64,000 nucleotides of DNA from Pontitalea aquivivens (GCF_046507575.1 NZ_JBKFEY010000015.1:1-64000); one strand, 5' to 3'; positions 8,436-16,750 are shown, numbered from the stretch's first letter. The notes: generated from the sequence alone by a model not told the origin. Made by a program: numbers and translations.

Positions 8436-8672
8436 CTATTCTCGCGGATCGACCGCAAGCGCCCCGATCCGATCCGGCCGGAAACCTGCCCAATGCTCGT
8501 CATCGGCAACAACCACCGGGGCTTGCCGATAGCCCAGCGTCTCCACAAAGGCATAAGCCTCCGCGTCCTCGACCAGATCGATCAGCTCGTAGGGAATGCC
8601 CTTTGCCTCCAATGCTTTCGTGGTAGCGGTGCATTGGACACAACCGGGTTTTGTGTAGACTGTTACGGTCAC
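8436..8672 (-). CDS. Glutaredoxin-like protein NrdH type
   Basis: A 78-residue thioredoxin-fold protein. The redox pair is Cys11 and Cys14 in GCVQC, followed by the typical APVVV strand and a G-F-RPD segment near residue 65, which is the usual signature of NrdH and related glutaredoxins. These proteins reduce ribonucleotide reductase class Ib or other disulfides using thioredoxin reductase. No ribonucleotide reductase gene is present here, so its partner is probably elsewhere. It lies between two small genes in the resolvase-relaxase operon. Confidence 0.85.
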   Translation of the reverse strand: MTVTVYTKPGCVQCTATTKALEAKGIPYELIDLVEDAEAYAFVETLGYRQAPVVVADDEHWAGFRPDRIGALAVDPRE

Positions 8673-8699
8673 GTCACTCTCCGTCTGTTGAGAAAAACT

Positions 8700-8981
8700 C
8701 TATTTGACCATCAGTGCCGGAAGCCCGTCCGCGAAATCGCGAACGAAATCTTCGTCAAGGAAATCGATCTCCGAATTGCGCAGAGCGCTATTCGCCCACC
8801 GCCTGATCTCTTCCGGTTCCGGGTGCCGATAGATCAACACTACCTCCCGCCCCTTGCTTTCGGCTTGCGTCTTCAACGAGGCCCAGAAACGCATGGTGTC
8901 AGGCTCATTGAGCGCCAGAACCTGCTTTGCCAAGGCAGCAATTTCCTCGGGGCTGCGCGGCCATTTTCTTGGTGTCGTCAT
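8700..8981 (-). CDS. Hypothetical protein downstream of the telomere resolvase
   Basis: A 93-residue soluble protein that I do not recognise. It is mostly helical with a central strand (REVVLIYRHPEPEEI) and an acidic C-terminal half. It begins 10 bp after the telomere resolvase stop and precedes the glutaredoxin, so it is certainly cotranscribed with both. No catalytic motif is visible. Confidence 0.65.
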   Translation of the reverse strand: MTTPRKWPRSPEEIAALAKQVLALNEPDTMRFWASLKTQAESKGREVVLIYRHPEPEEIRRWANSALRNSEIDFLDEDFVRDFADGLPALMVK

Positions 8982-8991
8982 CCCGTGCCTC

Positions 8992-10098
8992 TCAATCCAT
9001 GTCGTCGTTTTCGATCACAACATCATCGTCGTCATCATCGGCCACCATCACGCCAGCGGCTCGCTTCGCAGCCCGCTCTTCGGCGGTCTTCATCTTCACG
9101 GCATCCAGAAGGCGTTGAACCTCGGCCTTGGCCTTCTCGTGCTCGGATTGGTCATTCCCAAGGGCCAGCACCATGTAGGAGAGCGAGGTTTTCAGATCGT
9201 CCTCGCCATGCCCGAGGATCTGGGCAAAGAAAGCCGACTTCGTGCGGCGCATCGACCCGAACCGCGCATATGCCAGCTCGGCATAGAGAGCGCGAAGCCA
9301 TTTGACCGAGAGCTTGTCCAGCAGCTCTTCTGTCATTCCTTCAATGTTTGAAAGAGAACCGCGCAGCTGCGCGTTGAACCGGCCGCTCTCGCCAGAATTC
9401 AGATCACGATAATCGAAGCCCTGCCAGCGCTGCCCCAGCTTGGATTCCCGAATTTCTTCCATCGCCTTTAGGACCAAGGGAACAGTATCCACCTTCCCAT
9501 GAGGGACAACCGGGATACGATAGGTCGCGCCGTGCATGGTGCCCTCGGCACCGCGCGTCTTTGCTTGGCCGGTGAATTCCAGCACATACTTCTGACGAAC
9601 GCGCCCTTTCTTCACCTGCTCGACAACCGGCGCGAACTCGCCGTCACGCACCACTTCAATGAAGCGCCGCCCGGTCAGCCCCATGACGCCCAATGCTTTC
9701 TGGCGCACGTCAGTGCTGTCCAGCCACTCGACAAACGCCGCAACCATTTGCTCCGGGTTGGGGCACAGAACAAGGTTCTCTGCGCGAGACTTCACCGCCT
9801 TGGTATAATCGCGGTTCAACGTCTCGATCATGCCCTCGGGAAAGGTGATGATCGCCAGCACACGGCCTTCCAGCTCGCGGCGCTCGTCGCCCTCGTCCAG
9901 GGACTCGAACCACTCCTTGATACCTGCGCGAAACTTCACAATGTAGAGCTTCTGCGACCCAAGGGCCTTGTCCGCGAACTCTTCACGCTTGGCGTTCCAC
10001 GCAGCCGTAAGTCGCCCCTGCCAGCCGTGCTGGCCGACCATCAGGGAAACTTGGTGCGCGAATTCATCGATCTTCTTGGTAAGGGGATAGCGTGCCAT
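8992..10098 (-). CDS. Telomere resolvase (protelomerase)
   Basis: A 368-residue protelomerase, the enzyme that cuts replicated telomere palindromes and rejoins them as hairpin ends. The catalytic core runs from about residue 120 to 310: GRR (Arg144/145), FTGQAKTRG (Lys180), SGESGRFNA, WLRALYAELAYARF (Arg269), ILGH (His297) and the nucleophile Tyr308. Each block lines up with remembered phage N15 TelN (SGRR, FSGQAKKR, SENGRINA, SRAIYARIAY, ILGH, HY). His-to-Tyr spacing is 11 rather than 9 residues. The N-terminal 110 residues match the helical muzzle domain in position; the C-terminus is a short acidic tail (DDDDDD), without the long TelN tail. Length resembles Agrobacterium TelA more than TelN. 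Start ATG 10098 follows GGAGTTGAGG. TACCTAA operators flank the promoter. Confidence 0.92.
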   Translation of the reverse strand: MARYPLTKKIDEFAHQVSLMVGQHGWQGRLTAAWNAKREEFADKALGSQKLYIVKFRAGIKEWFESLDEGDERRELEGRVLAIITFPEGMIETLNRDYTKAVKSRAENLVLCPNPEQMVAAFVEWLDSTDVRQKALGVMGLTGRRFIEVVRDGEFAPVVEQVKKGRVRQKYVLEFTGQAKTRGAEGTMHGATYRIPVVPHGKVDTVPLVLKAMEEIRESKLGQRWQGFDYRDLNSGESGRFNAQLRGSLSNIEGMTEELLDKLSVKWLRALYAELAYARFGSMRRTKSAFFAQILGHGEDDLKTSLSYMVLALGNDQSEHEKAKAEVQRLLDAVKMKTAEERAAKRAAGVMVADDDDDDVVIENDDMD

Positions 10099-10192
10099 AT
10101 ACCTCAACTCCTGTCGGGTTTGTTTAGGTATATATAAAACAGGGCAAACCTGCTGGCAAGCTGTTTCCGGGGTATACATTATTTTTACCTAA
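10094..10192 (-). promoter_or_regulatory. Telomere resolvase promoter region with TACCTAA operators
   Basis: The core TTTACCTAA occurs at 10184-10192, the opposite orientation TTTAGGTATATATA at 10123-10136, and a weaker CATATACCTC overlaps the start codon region near 10095-10104. These match the iteron core at 19-268 and form an inverted pair about 50 bp apart around an AT-rich stretch. The promoter itself is probably TATATA-rich DNA at 10125-10140. Control by the iteron-binding protein, or by the resolvase itself, is an inference. Confidence 0.55.
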
Positions 10193-10556
10193 TCACCCTG
10201 ATAAACGCATCCGGGTATCCCGACCTCCGCGCCCATCCGGCCAGAACATCGGCCGTGTTTCGCTCCGTTTCCGGCATCAGAACGAGATGCCACGAACCCT
10301 GCCGCCCAAGGCGAGCCTCAAGCCCGGCCTCCTTGATGCGCTCGATCTGCGCCTCTGCCCCCGCTTGACGCCGGTAGGCTCCAACTTGGACATAGCGAGC
10401 GCCAGCACCGCCTTGGCCGAGAAAGACCTTCACATCGAGCACCCGTGACAGGTGCCGTGGTTCCGGCAGAGTGTCCCATTCCATATCTTGCGCAATCGCA
10501 GGGACGGTCCCCAAAACAGCAATAGCCGCAACCGCCAGCATTAGCCTCGATCTCAC
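10185..10556 (-). CDS. Secreted SPOR-domain protein
   Basis: A 123-residue protein with a clear signal peptide (LMLAVAAIAVLG, cleavage after AIAQ) and a C-terminal SPOR-like domain (RYVQVGAYRRQAGAEAQIERI, then WHLVLMPE), which normally binds denuded peptidoglycan glycan strands in the periplasm. On a conjugative plasmid it could help place the transfer apparatus or wall hydrolases. It ends inside the promoter region of the telomere resolvase and starts 34 bp after topoisomerase III, so it is in the ssb-topB operon. Confidence 0.75.
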   Translation of the reverse strand: MRSRLMLAVAAIAVLGTVPAIAQDMEWDTLPEPRHLSRVLDVKVFLGQGGAGARYVQVGAYRRQAGAEAQIERIKEAGLEARLGRQGSWHLVLMPETERNTADVLAGWARRSGYPDAFIRVIR

Positions 10557-10589
10557 CGCCCTATCCTTCCTTCCTGATGTATGGCCCGC

Positions 10590-12878
10590 TCATGCGCGAG
10601 CCTTGCGCTTCCGCCCGGTTGCCGCCTTGCCCGACTTCGATCCGTGCGAGTCGATCCATTTGGAAAGAGACGACCGCGATTTCAGCGTTTCCGGGGGTAT
10701 TTCGATCCCCTTCTGCCCGGCTATCTTCTCGGCAAACTCAACCTGCTTCGAGCTGGGGAGATCATCGCCTTCGCCCTTGGGCATCTGATCCTTATGCTTG
10801 TCGATCCAAGCAGACAGCTGCTTGCGGTCTTGCAGAACCTCATCATCCAGGGTGACGCCCAGCGCTCCGGCGATCTTGCGAGCGAAGGCCAGCTGGCTTT
10901 CGCTAGGACCGCCGCCCTCGGTCATCGGCCCAAGAAACTCGCGGCAGATGCGAGCGTCCGAAGCTGCGCCTCGTGGCAGGCTGACACCATCCCGTTTGGC
11001 CTTTGCCTTCGCAGCGGCCAGCATCTTCGCGCTTGGGGGCTGTTTCACATCAACCTTGAGCGCACCGGCACCATCGGCGCGGCGCTTCATCGCCTCAAGC
11101 AAGCGCTGTGTCTTCATCAGGATTTCATCGATCACATGCCGGGGATCAGCTTCACCCCGCAGAATCGCATCCAGCGCCATTTCCATTTCGGCGGTCGCGG
11201 CTGGATCAAGCCATTCCGGGCATTCCTTCATCAGCTCCCGGTAGAATTCCAGAGCGAGGGGCGAGGCATTGAGCCTGCCCTTCACCACCATGAAGTATCC
11301 CTGCTTGATAAGCCCGGCGATAATGCTGTCGCGTGTCGCAGGTGTCCCTATCCCCTTGGCCTCCTTGAGACGCTCGGCCATCGCTGGATCGTCCGCAAAG
11401 CGCCAGGCTTCCTGCATAGCCTTGATGAGAGAACCTTCCGTATAGAGCGACGGCGGCTTGGTCATCTTCGCGTCCACACCAGCATCCTTGGCTGTGGCCT
11501 GCGCTCCGTTCGGCCATGCCGGGACGGCAGGGAATTCCTCGTCATCCTCTTCGGCCTCGGCGGCGCTGGCCCCCATGGCCTCGCGCCAACCTGCGACCTT
11601 CTCGACCACCCCCACGGCCGAGAACTTCCGCTTCTCGGCCGACATGGAGATTTCAGTGCGATCATAGATGCGATCCGGCCCGACAGCGGCCAGATAGGTT
11701 CGGGCTATATGATCGAACAGCTTGCCTTCATCCTGGCTCAACCGGCTGTAGATCGTTTCCCAAGCCTCGACAGTCTTGATGTTCGGCACGATGGCATGGT
11801 GCGAAGATCCTTCCAGTGCCTTGTCCGAAAAGTGCCCAGCCTTGCCCTTGCGGATCACCGGCGTCTGATAGCTCACGCCCAGCTTGCCCAGCGCATTCAG
11901 CCCATCCAGCATAGCCTGCGCATTGCCGATCTCGACTTCCGGCAGATAGCGGTTTTCTGCACGGGGATAGGTCGTGATCTTGTGCGTTTCATAGAGGGCC
12001 TGCGCCACATCCAACGTCTTCTTGGCCGACCAGCCCCAGCGCGAAGCGTAGATTTGCAGCGTGGGAAGGTCGTTCAGCTTCGGTGGACCTTGGCGCTTCT
12101 CTTCCTTCACGACAGACAAAGGCCCCGCCCATGTCCGCAGCCCGGCGACTACTGCCTCTCCTACCGCCTTATCGAAAATCCTCGCGTCCTCGCCCGGCCG
12201 GTGGTTAAGCCTGACGACTTCGCCGTCATGTTGCGCTTCCAGCCACAAATCCCAATAGGGACGCGGCGTGAACCCATCGACCTCGATCTGCCGCTTGCAC
12301 ACGATAGCCATGGTGGGAGTTTTCACGCGCCCCATGCCCATGGCCCCGCGCATACCATCCGGTTTCAGGGCCACCGTCGCGGCTCGGGTCGCGGAAAGGT
12401 TGGCGATCTGATCGACCTGGGCGCGAGCGACAGCAGCTTGATAGAGCCGCAGATGCTCGCTGTTCGGCCGCAGGTTGGCGAATGCCTCTTGCAGGGATTT
12501 TTCATCCTCCGCATTGAACATAGCGCGGAAAACCTGCCCCTTGAATTTGAGATAGCGGGTCAGGTTCTCCCCGATTGCCTGCCCCTCGCGGTCACAGTCC
12601 GTCGCGATGATGACGCGATCCGCATCCTTCAGCTCGGCCTTGATTTCCCGCAAGAGCTTGTCTTTCCCACCCGACTTGTCTTCGGAGAAGGGATAGAACC
12701 CTGATTCCGGGCGCAGCAGCTCACAGCTCCACTTCGCCCAATCGGGATTGACCTCTTCGGGATCAGCCAGCCGGATGATATGGCCCCGCAGACCAATCAC
12801 CCGCCCAAACCGATTACCTACCGCAGCCTGGACGTTCCTGGCTTGGGACGGCTTTTCGCACAGCACGATGGATTTCAT
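10590..12878 (-). CDS. topB: DNA topoisomerase III (type IA)
   Basis: A type IA topoisomerase of about 762 residues. The Toprim domain is at the N-terminus (IVLCEKPSQA, then ATDCDREGQAIGE), the active-site tyrosine is in ITTYPRAENRYLPE near residue 302, and the C-terminus carries two repeats of a small helical domain (SQLAFARKIAGALGV and KQVEFAEKIAGQKGI). Such enzymes decatenate and unlink single strands, and plasmids often carry them as TraE-like genes. For a linear hairpin plasmid it might help separate daughters before telomere resolution (inference). The start MKSIVLC at 12878 follows GGAGG. The gene upstream ends 17 bp away. Confidence 0.93.
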   Translation of the reverse strand: MKSIVLCEKPSQARNVQAAVGNRFGRVIGLRGHIIRLADPEEVNPDWAKWSCELLRPESGFYPFSEDKSGGKDKLLREIKAELKDADRVIIATDCDREGQAIGENLTRYLKFKGQVFRAMFNAEDEKSLQEAFANLRPNSEHLRLYQAAVARAQVDQIANLSATRAATVALKPDGMRGAMGMGRVKTPTMAIVCKRQIEVDGFTPRPYWDLWLEAQHDGEVVRLNHRPGEDARIFDKAVGEAVVAGLRTWAGPLSVVKEEKRQGPPKLNDLPTLQIYASRWGWSAKKTLDVAQALYETHKITTYPRAENRYLPEVEIGNAQAMLDGLNALGKLGVSYQTPVIRKGKAGHFSDKALEGSSHHAIVPNIKTVEAWETIYSRLSQDEGKLFDHIARTYLAAVGPDRIYDRTEISMSAEKRKFSAVGVVEKVAGWREAMGASAAEAEEDDEEFPAVPAWPNGAQATAKDAGVDAKMTKPPSLYTEGSLIKAMQEAWRFADDPAMAERLKEAKGIGTPATRDSIIAGLIKQGYFMVVKGRLNASPLALEFYRELMKECPEWLDPAATAEMEMALDAILRGEADPRHVIDEILMKTQRLLEAMKRRADGAGALKVDVKQPPSAKMLAAAKAKAKRDGVSLPRGAASDARICREFLGPMTEGGGPSESQLAFARKIAGALGVTLDDEVLQDRKQLSAWIDKHKDQMPKGEGDDLPSSKQVEFAEKIAGQKGIEIPPETLKSRSSLSKWIDSHGSKSGKAATGRKRKARA

Positions 12879-12895
12879 GGGCGCACCTCCATGGA

Positions 12896-13219
12896 TCAGT
12901 CTTCCTCGACTTCGCTTTGCGCTGCCCACGAAAGCAGTGCAGGGCAAAGCTCAAAGGCTTCTGGTGATCTGGCCTGTTGCATTGCAAACTGTGATCGCAC
13001 CGCTGACAGCATCACCGGATCACCGGGAATGAAGTTGTGCATCAAATCCGAAAGCGCCTGGATGCCGCGAATCCTGCTTTCGGGCGACAGATCGCGCCAA
13101 AAGACGCGACCTTCTGCGATGTTGCGGATCACGGTCATGACTTCGACCATGACGGCAATCTGTTGTTGGACGGCCTCTAAGGTCGCCGTCGCCTCGCGGA
13201 GTTGGTTGCGCGGTCCCAT
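12896..13219 (-). CDS. Hypothetical protein between ssb and topB
   Basis: A 107-residue, mostly helical protein without known motifs; the first half (LEAVQQQIAVMVEVMTVIRN) could form a coiled coil. Its ATG lies 2 bp inside the ssb stop region (stop TGA, then AAATGG), so it is translationally coupled to ssb. Position between ssb and topoisomerase III suggests a role in plasmid DNA metabolism, but the sequence does not show which. Confidence 0.65.
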   Translation of the reverse strand: MGPRNQLREATATLEAVQQQIAVMVEVMTVIRNIAEGRVFWRDLSPESRIRGIQALSDLMHNFIPGDPVMLSAVRSQFAMQQARSPEAFELCPALLSWAAQSEVEED

Positions 13220-13220
13220 T

Positions 13221-13718
13221 TCAGAACGGAATCTCGTCGTCGTAGTCATGCTGATCGATGGGATTGCGGCCATCGATAGGCGGGCCATCCGGCACCTTGC
13301 CTTTGCCCTTGGCCTTGCCGCCGCTCGCGGCACCCCGGCTGCTTTCATTCGATTGGGATTCGTCGCGGTCATTCGCATCGCTGCGCTCAAGGGAATGCAG
13401 CTTGCCGCCCATGGGCACGAGGACACCGCGATTATAGACGGTCTTGCCGTCAACCTCGCGCCGGGACTCGTTGTTCTCGCCCTCGACATAGACCAACATG
13501 CCTTTGCGCAGCCGGTCACGGCCATGCTTGATGCGGTATTTGTCGAACGTCACCACATTGTGGCCGACAGTGACCTCCTGCCACTGATCGTTTTGGTCGC
13601 GGTAGCTGCGCGATGTAATCACGCGAACCCGCATGAAGTCTCGACCAGCTGGCGTCTGCCCGAAAGTCGGGTCATCCGCCAGTCGGCCAAGCAACCGGAC
13701 CTCATTGATGTTCAGCAT
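13221..13718 (-). CDS. ssb: Single-stranded DNA-binding protein
   Basis: A 165-residue SSB. The N-terminal OB fold begins LNINEVRLLGRLADDP and contains the usual FRV/ITSRSYRD and HNVVTFDKY strands; the C-terminus has a disordered Gly/Lys/Asp linker and ends in the acidic tip DDEIPF that recruits partner proteins. The protein coats single strands during replication and conjugal transfer. The ATG at 13718 has AGGAG upstream; an upstream ATG at 13769 does not. It is the first gene of the minus-strand DNA-processing block. A TATCTAAATA-type box lies 60 bp upstream. Confidence 0.92.
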   Translation of the reverse strand: MLNINEVRLLGRLADDPTFGQTPAGRDFMRVRVITSRSYRDQNDQWQEVTVGHNVVTFDKYRIKHGRDRLRKGMLVYVEGENNESRREVDGKTVYNRGVLVPMGGKLHSLERSDANDRDESQSNESSRGAASGGKAKGKGKVPDGPPIDGRNPIDQHDYDDEIPF

Positions 13719-13777
13719 TCCCCGAAACTCCTGCTTATGTTGACGACTTGCACGGTAGCCGATGGTCAAGCATAATT

Positions 13778-13791
13778 CAATCTAAATACAA
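13778..13791 (-). promoter_or_regulatory. CAATCTAAATACAA box between ssb and traB
   Basis: A copy of the plasmid-wide motif in the divergent intergenic region. It reads TTGTATTTAGATTG towards ssb and lies 27 bp before the traB-like start. Confidence 0.5.
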
Positions 13792-13817
13792 ATTGCAAAT
13801 TATGGAAAGGGAGTCCT

Positions 13818-15152
13818 ATGAAGCCTGTTCAGGCGCAATTCGCCATCGCCATGATCGCCATGGGGGGCGGGACCGCAGCGGGGGGCGCGGTCCACAGCGC
13901 CAGCCAATGGGCCTATGGTCCCCTGGGATTGCTGTGCATCGTCCTGGCATTTACGCAGGCCAAGACGGCCAGGAGCGCAGCGCTGGTGGGCTGGATCGGT
14001 GGCTTTTTCTACTTCGCCGCCGCCTTACCCTTCCTGCTGACTGGTTATGCCGCCATAGGCATCACCGGCCTGAAACCCGTAATAGGCGTTGTCGCTCTCT
14101 ATGCTTTGTTGTCGCTCTGGTGGCCGGTCGCATTCGCATTGGCGTTCCGCTATGGGCGGGGCATCTACGCTCCCTTCTTGCTTGCGGTCCTATGGAGCCT
14201 CGCGGAGCTGCTGCGCAGCTACGTCTTCCCGGCGATCCCGGTAGCGCAAATCGCCTCGATCCTCTCCCAGATGCCTATGGTGCAGCTCTCACGCTTCATC
14301 ACCGTCGAACTGCTAGGCACATTCCTGATCGCGATCTGTGCGACAGCGGCTTTCGACATGGCGAACCGCCGCTGGCCTCTGGCAAGTATCGCGATCTTCC
14401 TTGGAGCGTCGGCTCTCGGCCTCTGGGCCAGCAAACCCGTGCCGCTCCCTGAAATGCCGCGCATCGCCTCGATCAACACCGCGATCCCGCAGGCAGAGCG
14501 CTGGAACGATGCACTGATGCCCGCCTATATCGCTGATCTGACCGACCGCACACGCGCGGCATTCGATGCCGGAGCCGAGCTGGTGATCTGGCCCGAAGTT
14601 GCGGTGCCGTTCTTCTACGACGAGCTGACGGCCGAGCTGGCCGCAGCCAAGCCCCCCGAAGGGGCTTATCTGGCTCTGGGCATCATGACGCCTATCGAGG
14701 CTGAACCCGGTCGGTTCTGGAACAGCTTCCTGATCCTGGATTCCGATCTGAACGAAGTCGCCCGGTATGATAAGCGCCAGCTCTTTCCCTTTGGCGAATA
14801 CATCCCGTATGCCGAAGAGCTTGAACGCCTCTTTGGGATGAGCACCATCGCTGCCAGTCCAAATGCGATAGCACACGGCGCAGGATCGCCGCTCATAACC
14901 CTTCCGGGCCTGCCCGGCACCATCGTAGCCCAAATCTGCTATGAAGGCTCCTATGCCGTCTCCCGCGCTGATAGGGGCGCTGCTGGGGCATACATCATCA
15001 ATATCAGCAATGACGCCTGGTGGCCTGGTGTTGGCGCTCGCTTTGTCGAACAGGAAGCCCGGCTTCGGGCTATCGAGGCAGGCTTGCCGCTGGTCCGCGT
15101 TCCTAACAAGCATCCCGCCGCAACCTTCGACGCGCGGGGGAACCTCCTGTGA
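13818..15152 (+). CDS. traB: TraB-like / apolipoprotein N-acyltransferase-family protein
   Basis: A 444-residue protein with an N-terminal block of about six membrane segments and a C-terminal nitrilase-type domain. The Glu-Lys-Cys triad is intact: Glu260 (VIWPE), Lys319 (YDKRQLFPFGEYIP) and Cys374 (QICYEG). Family members acylate lipoproteins in the inner membrane; relatives named TraB occur on Agrobacterium Ti plasmids. Lnt proteins usually continue 50-70 residues further and end in a membrane segment; this one stops at ARGNLL, so the C-terminal anchor is missing. ATG 13818 follows AAAGGGAG. It is a single-gene unit divergent from ssb. Confidence 0.8.
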   Translation: MKPVQAQFAIAMIAMGGGTAAGGAVHSASQWAYGPLGLLCIVLAFTQAKTARSAALVGWIGGFFYFAAALPFLLTGYAAIGITGLKPVIGVVALYALLSLWWPVAFALAFRYGRGIYAPFLLAVLWSLAELLRSYVFPAIPVAQIASILSQMPMVQLSRFITVELLGTFLIAICATAAFDMANRRWPLASIAIFLGASALGLWASKPVPLPEMPRIASINTAIPQAERWNDALMPAYIADLTDRTRAAFDAGAELVIWPEVAVPFFYDELTAELAAAKPPEGAYLALGIMTPIEAEPGRFWNSFLILDSDLNEVARYDKRQLFPFGEYIPYAEELERLFGMSTIAASPNAIAHGAGSPLITLPGLPGTIVAQICYEGSYAVSRADRGAAGAYIINISNDAWWPGVGARFVEQEARLRAIEAGLPLVRVPNKHPAATFDARGNLL

Positions 15153-15156
15153 TCGA

Positions 15157-15471
15157 CTAGCCCTGTGCGGCAAGTCCGACACCGCTCCTGATGTTTTTGA
15201 AAACGCGATCAAGGGCAGCATAGCGCAGGCCCTGATCGTGGATCGCACTCGCCTCGCGCCATGAGCGGGCCATTCTATCGCCCTTCGCCACCCCCCTGCA
15301 CAAAGCGTCAACGGCCGTCAAAATCGCGCCCTCGCAGGGATCTTCATCCGCTGAGGCCAAGACTGCCATTTCCAAAGTATCAAGCGCTGCGCGAAGATCT
15401 TCACGGATCGGGATTTGCTCCGACCAGTCGCCACCAAACGCGACATTTCGCAACTGCTGCCTGCGCTCCAT
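15157..15471 (-). CDS. Hypothetical protein sharing the SOS promoter region
   Basis: A 104-residue soluble helical protein of unknown function, divergent from the Y-family polymerase and convergent with traB. I chose the ATG at 15471, which has GAAAGG nine bases before it; an ATG at 15480 touches that site. The GAAC-N7-GAAC box is about 27 bp upstream, so the gene may be induced by DNA damage along with the polymerase. Confidence 0.65.
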   Translation of the reverse strand: MERRQQLRNVAFGGDWSEQIPIREDLRAALDTLEMAVLASADEDPCEGAILTAVDALCRGVAKGDRMARSWREASAIHDQGLRYAALDRVFKNIRSGVGLAAQG

Positions 15472-15497
15472 GCTCTTCATCCTTTCAAATGGAAAAA

Positions 15498-15512
15498 GAA
15501 CATATATAGAAC
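15498..15512. promoter_or_regulatory. LexA (SOS) box, alphaproteobacterial type
   Basis: GAACATATATAGAAC is a perfect GAAC-N7-GAAC, the complement of the GTTC-N7-GTTC box bound by LexA in alphaproteobacteria. It lies 36 bp before the polymerase start and 27 bp before the divergent gene, where repression of both is expected. Confidence 0.8.
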
Positions 15513-15547
15513 ATGCGCAATGTAGAGTCACGTTGAAGAGTAACCGG

Positions 15548-16750
15548 ATGGGAGAGTTTCGGACCCTATACATCGACATGAACGGCTTCTTCGCGAGTGT
15601 CGAGCAGCATGAGAACCCGCGACTCCGTGGTCGGCCGGTCGCGATCACGGCTGTCGATGACAAAAGCGGGGCCTGCGTGGCTTGCAGCTACGAGGCCAAA
15701 GCATTCGGCATCAAAACAGGGACGCCCGTCTGGGAAGCCAAGCGCCTGTGCCCCCAGGTCGTTTTCCTACCATCGCGCCATAGGCTTTATGTGCGTTACA
15801 ATCTGCGCATATCTGGCATCCTGGACGAGATGGCGGAAGTCGAGCGCATCCGCTCTGTCGATGAATTCCAGATCAGGCTATCAGGCGAGGCTACCGAGCA
15901 GGCCGGGGCCTATGAGCTGGTGCGGCGCATGAAGGACCGAGTGTCGCGCGAGATCGGTTCAAGTATCAAGTTTTCCGCTGGCATCGGGCCAAACGCTCTT
16001 CTCAGCAAGATTGCAGGCAAGCTGGAAAAGCCAGATGGGTGCCAGTGGTTAAGCCCGCGAAACATGCCGGACCGCCTGTCGCATCTGAAGCTCGATGACC
16101 TCCCCGGCATCAGCAAGGGCATCAAGGCTCGCCTCTTTGCAGCTCGCGTATGGGACATACCAGCCCTCTATGCCTTGGACCCGCGCCACGCCCGCATGAT
16201 CTGGCGCTCTGTCGAGGGCGAGCGGTTTGTCAGGGCCTTACAAGGCGCGGACATACCAGTGGTTCCGACAGAGAGGAACGGCTACGGCAACAGCAAGATC
16301 CTGTCGCCGGAGAACCGGCCGGTGCCGCAAGCCTATCTGGTAGGAAGGTGGCTGGTAGAGAAATCGACCTCACGTCTTCGCCGTGATGGGCGCGTATCGT
16401 GCCGCTTCACATTGTCCGTCCACCTTATGCCCGATGGCGGCTTCACACGCTCGATCCGATGCGAAGCAAGCCAAGACACGGCCTACTTCCTCGATCTGCA
16501 CCGCAGCTTATGGCGTCAGCTATGGCCGATGCTGCGCGGCCGACTGGTCATGTCGGTAGGCGTCCACTTGGCTGACGTGTCCATGCTTGCGGATCGGCCG
16601 GGTGATCTGTTTGCGCCCAGAAGCCCGGCCACCCCTACTCAGGGCGAAAGGCTCTCTGGTGTAGTTGACCTGATAAATCGAAGGTTCGGCGCTGGCTCAA
16701 TCCATTTCGGTGTAAATAAACCGCACCCTGGCTTTTTTGAACGCGGGTAG
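15548..16750 (+). CDS. Y-family (DinB/UmuC-like) DNA polymerase
   Basis: A 400-residue translesion polymerase. Catalytic acids are Asp10 in LYIDMNGFFASVEQ and Asp105-Glu106 in SVDEF; the palm, thumb (ISKGIKARLFAARVWDIPALYAL) and little-finger regions follow in order. No beta-clamp motif is obvious at the C-terminus, which ends shortly after KPHPGFFERG. Length and the SVDEF/PENRPVP signatures are closer to plasmid UmuC/ImpB proteins than to DinB. No umuD-like gene accompanies it. ATG 15548 is preceded by GAAGAG. The SOS box at 15498-15512 indicates LexA control. Confidence 0.88.
   Translation: MGEFRTLYIDMNGFFASVEQHENPRLRGRPVAITAVDDKSGACVACSYEAKAFGIKTGTPVWEAKRLCPQVVFLPSRHRLYVRYNLRISGILDEMAEVERIRSVDEFQIRLSGEATEQAGAYELVRRMKDRVSREIGSSIKFSAGIGPNALLSKIAGKLEKPDGCQWLSPRNMPDRLSHLKLDDLPGISKGIKARLFAARVWDIPALYALDPRHARMIWRSVEGERFVRALQGADIPVVPTERNGYGNSKILSPENRPVPQAYLVGRWLVEKSTSRLRRDGRVSCRFTLSVHLMPDGGFTRSIRCEASQDTAYFLDLHRSLWRQLWPMLRGRLVMSVGVHLADVSMLADRPGDLFAPRSPATPTQGERLSGVVDLINRRFGAGSIHFGVNKPHPGFFERG

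Noticed and set aside
10123..10192. AT-rich inverted TACCTAA pair as the telomere site itself
   Set aside because: The arms match over only about 9 bp and are separated by some 50 bp; operator sites are a simpler reading.
10581..12704. Long plus-strand open frame (707 codons) opposite topoisomerase III
   Set aside because: The minus-strand frame is a clear type IA topoisomerase; the plus frame is an antisense shadow, as is common in GC-rich DNA.
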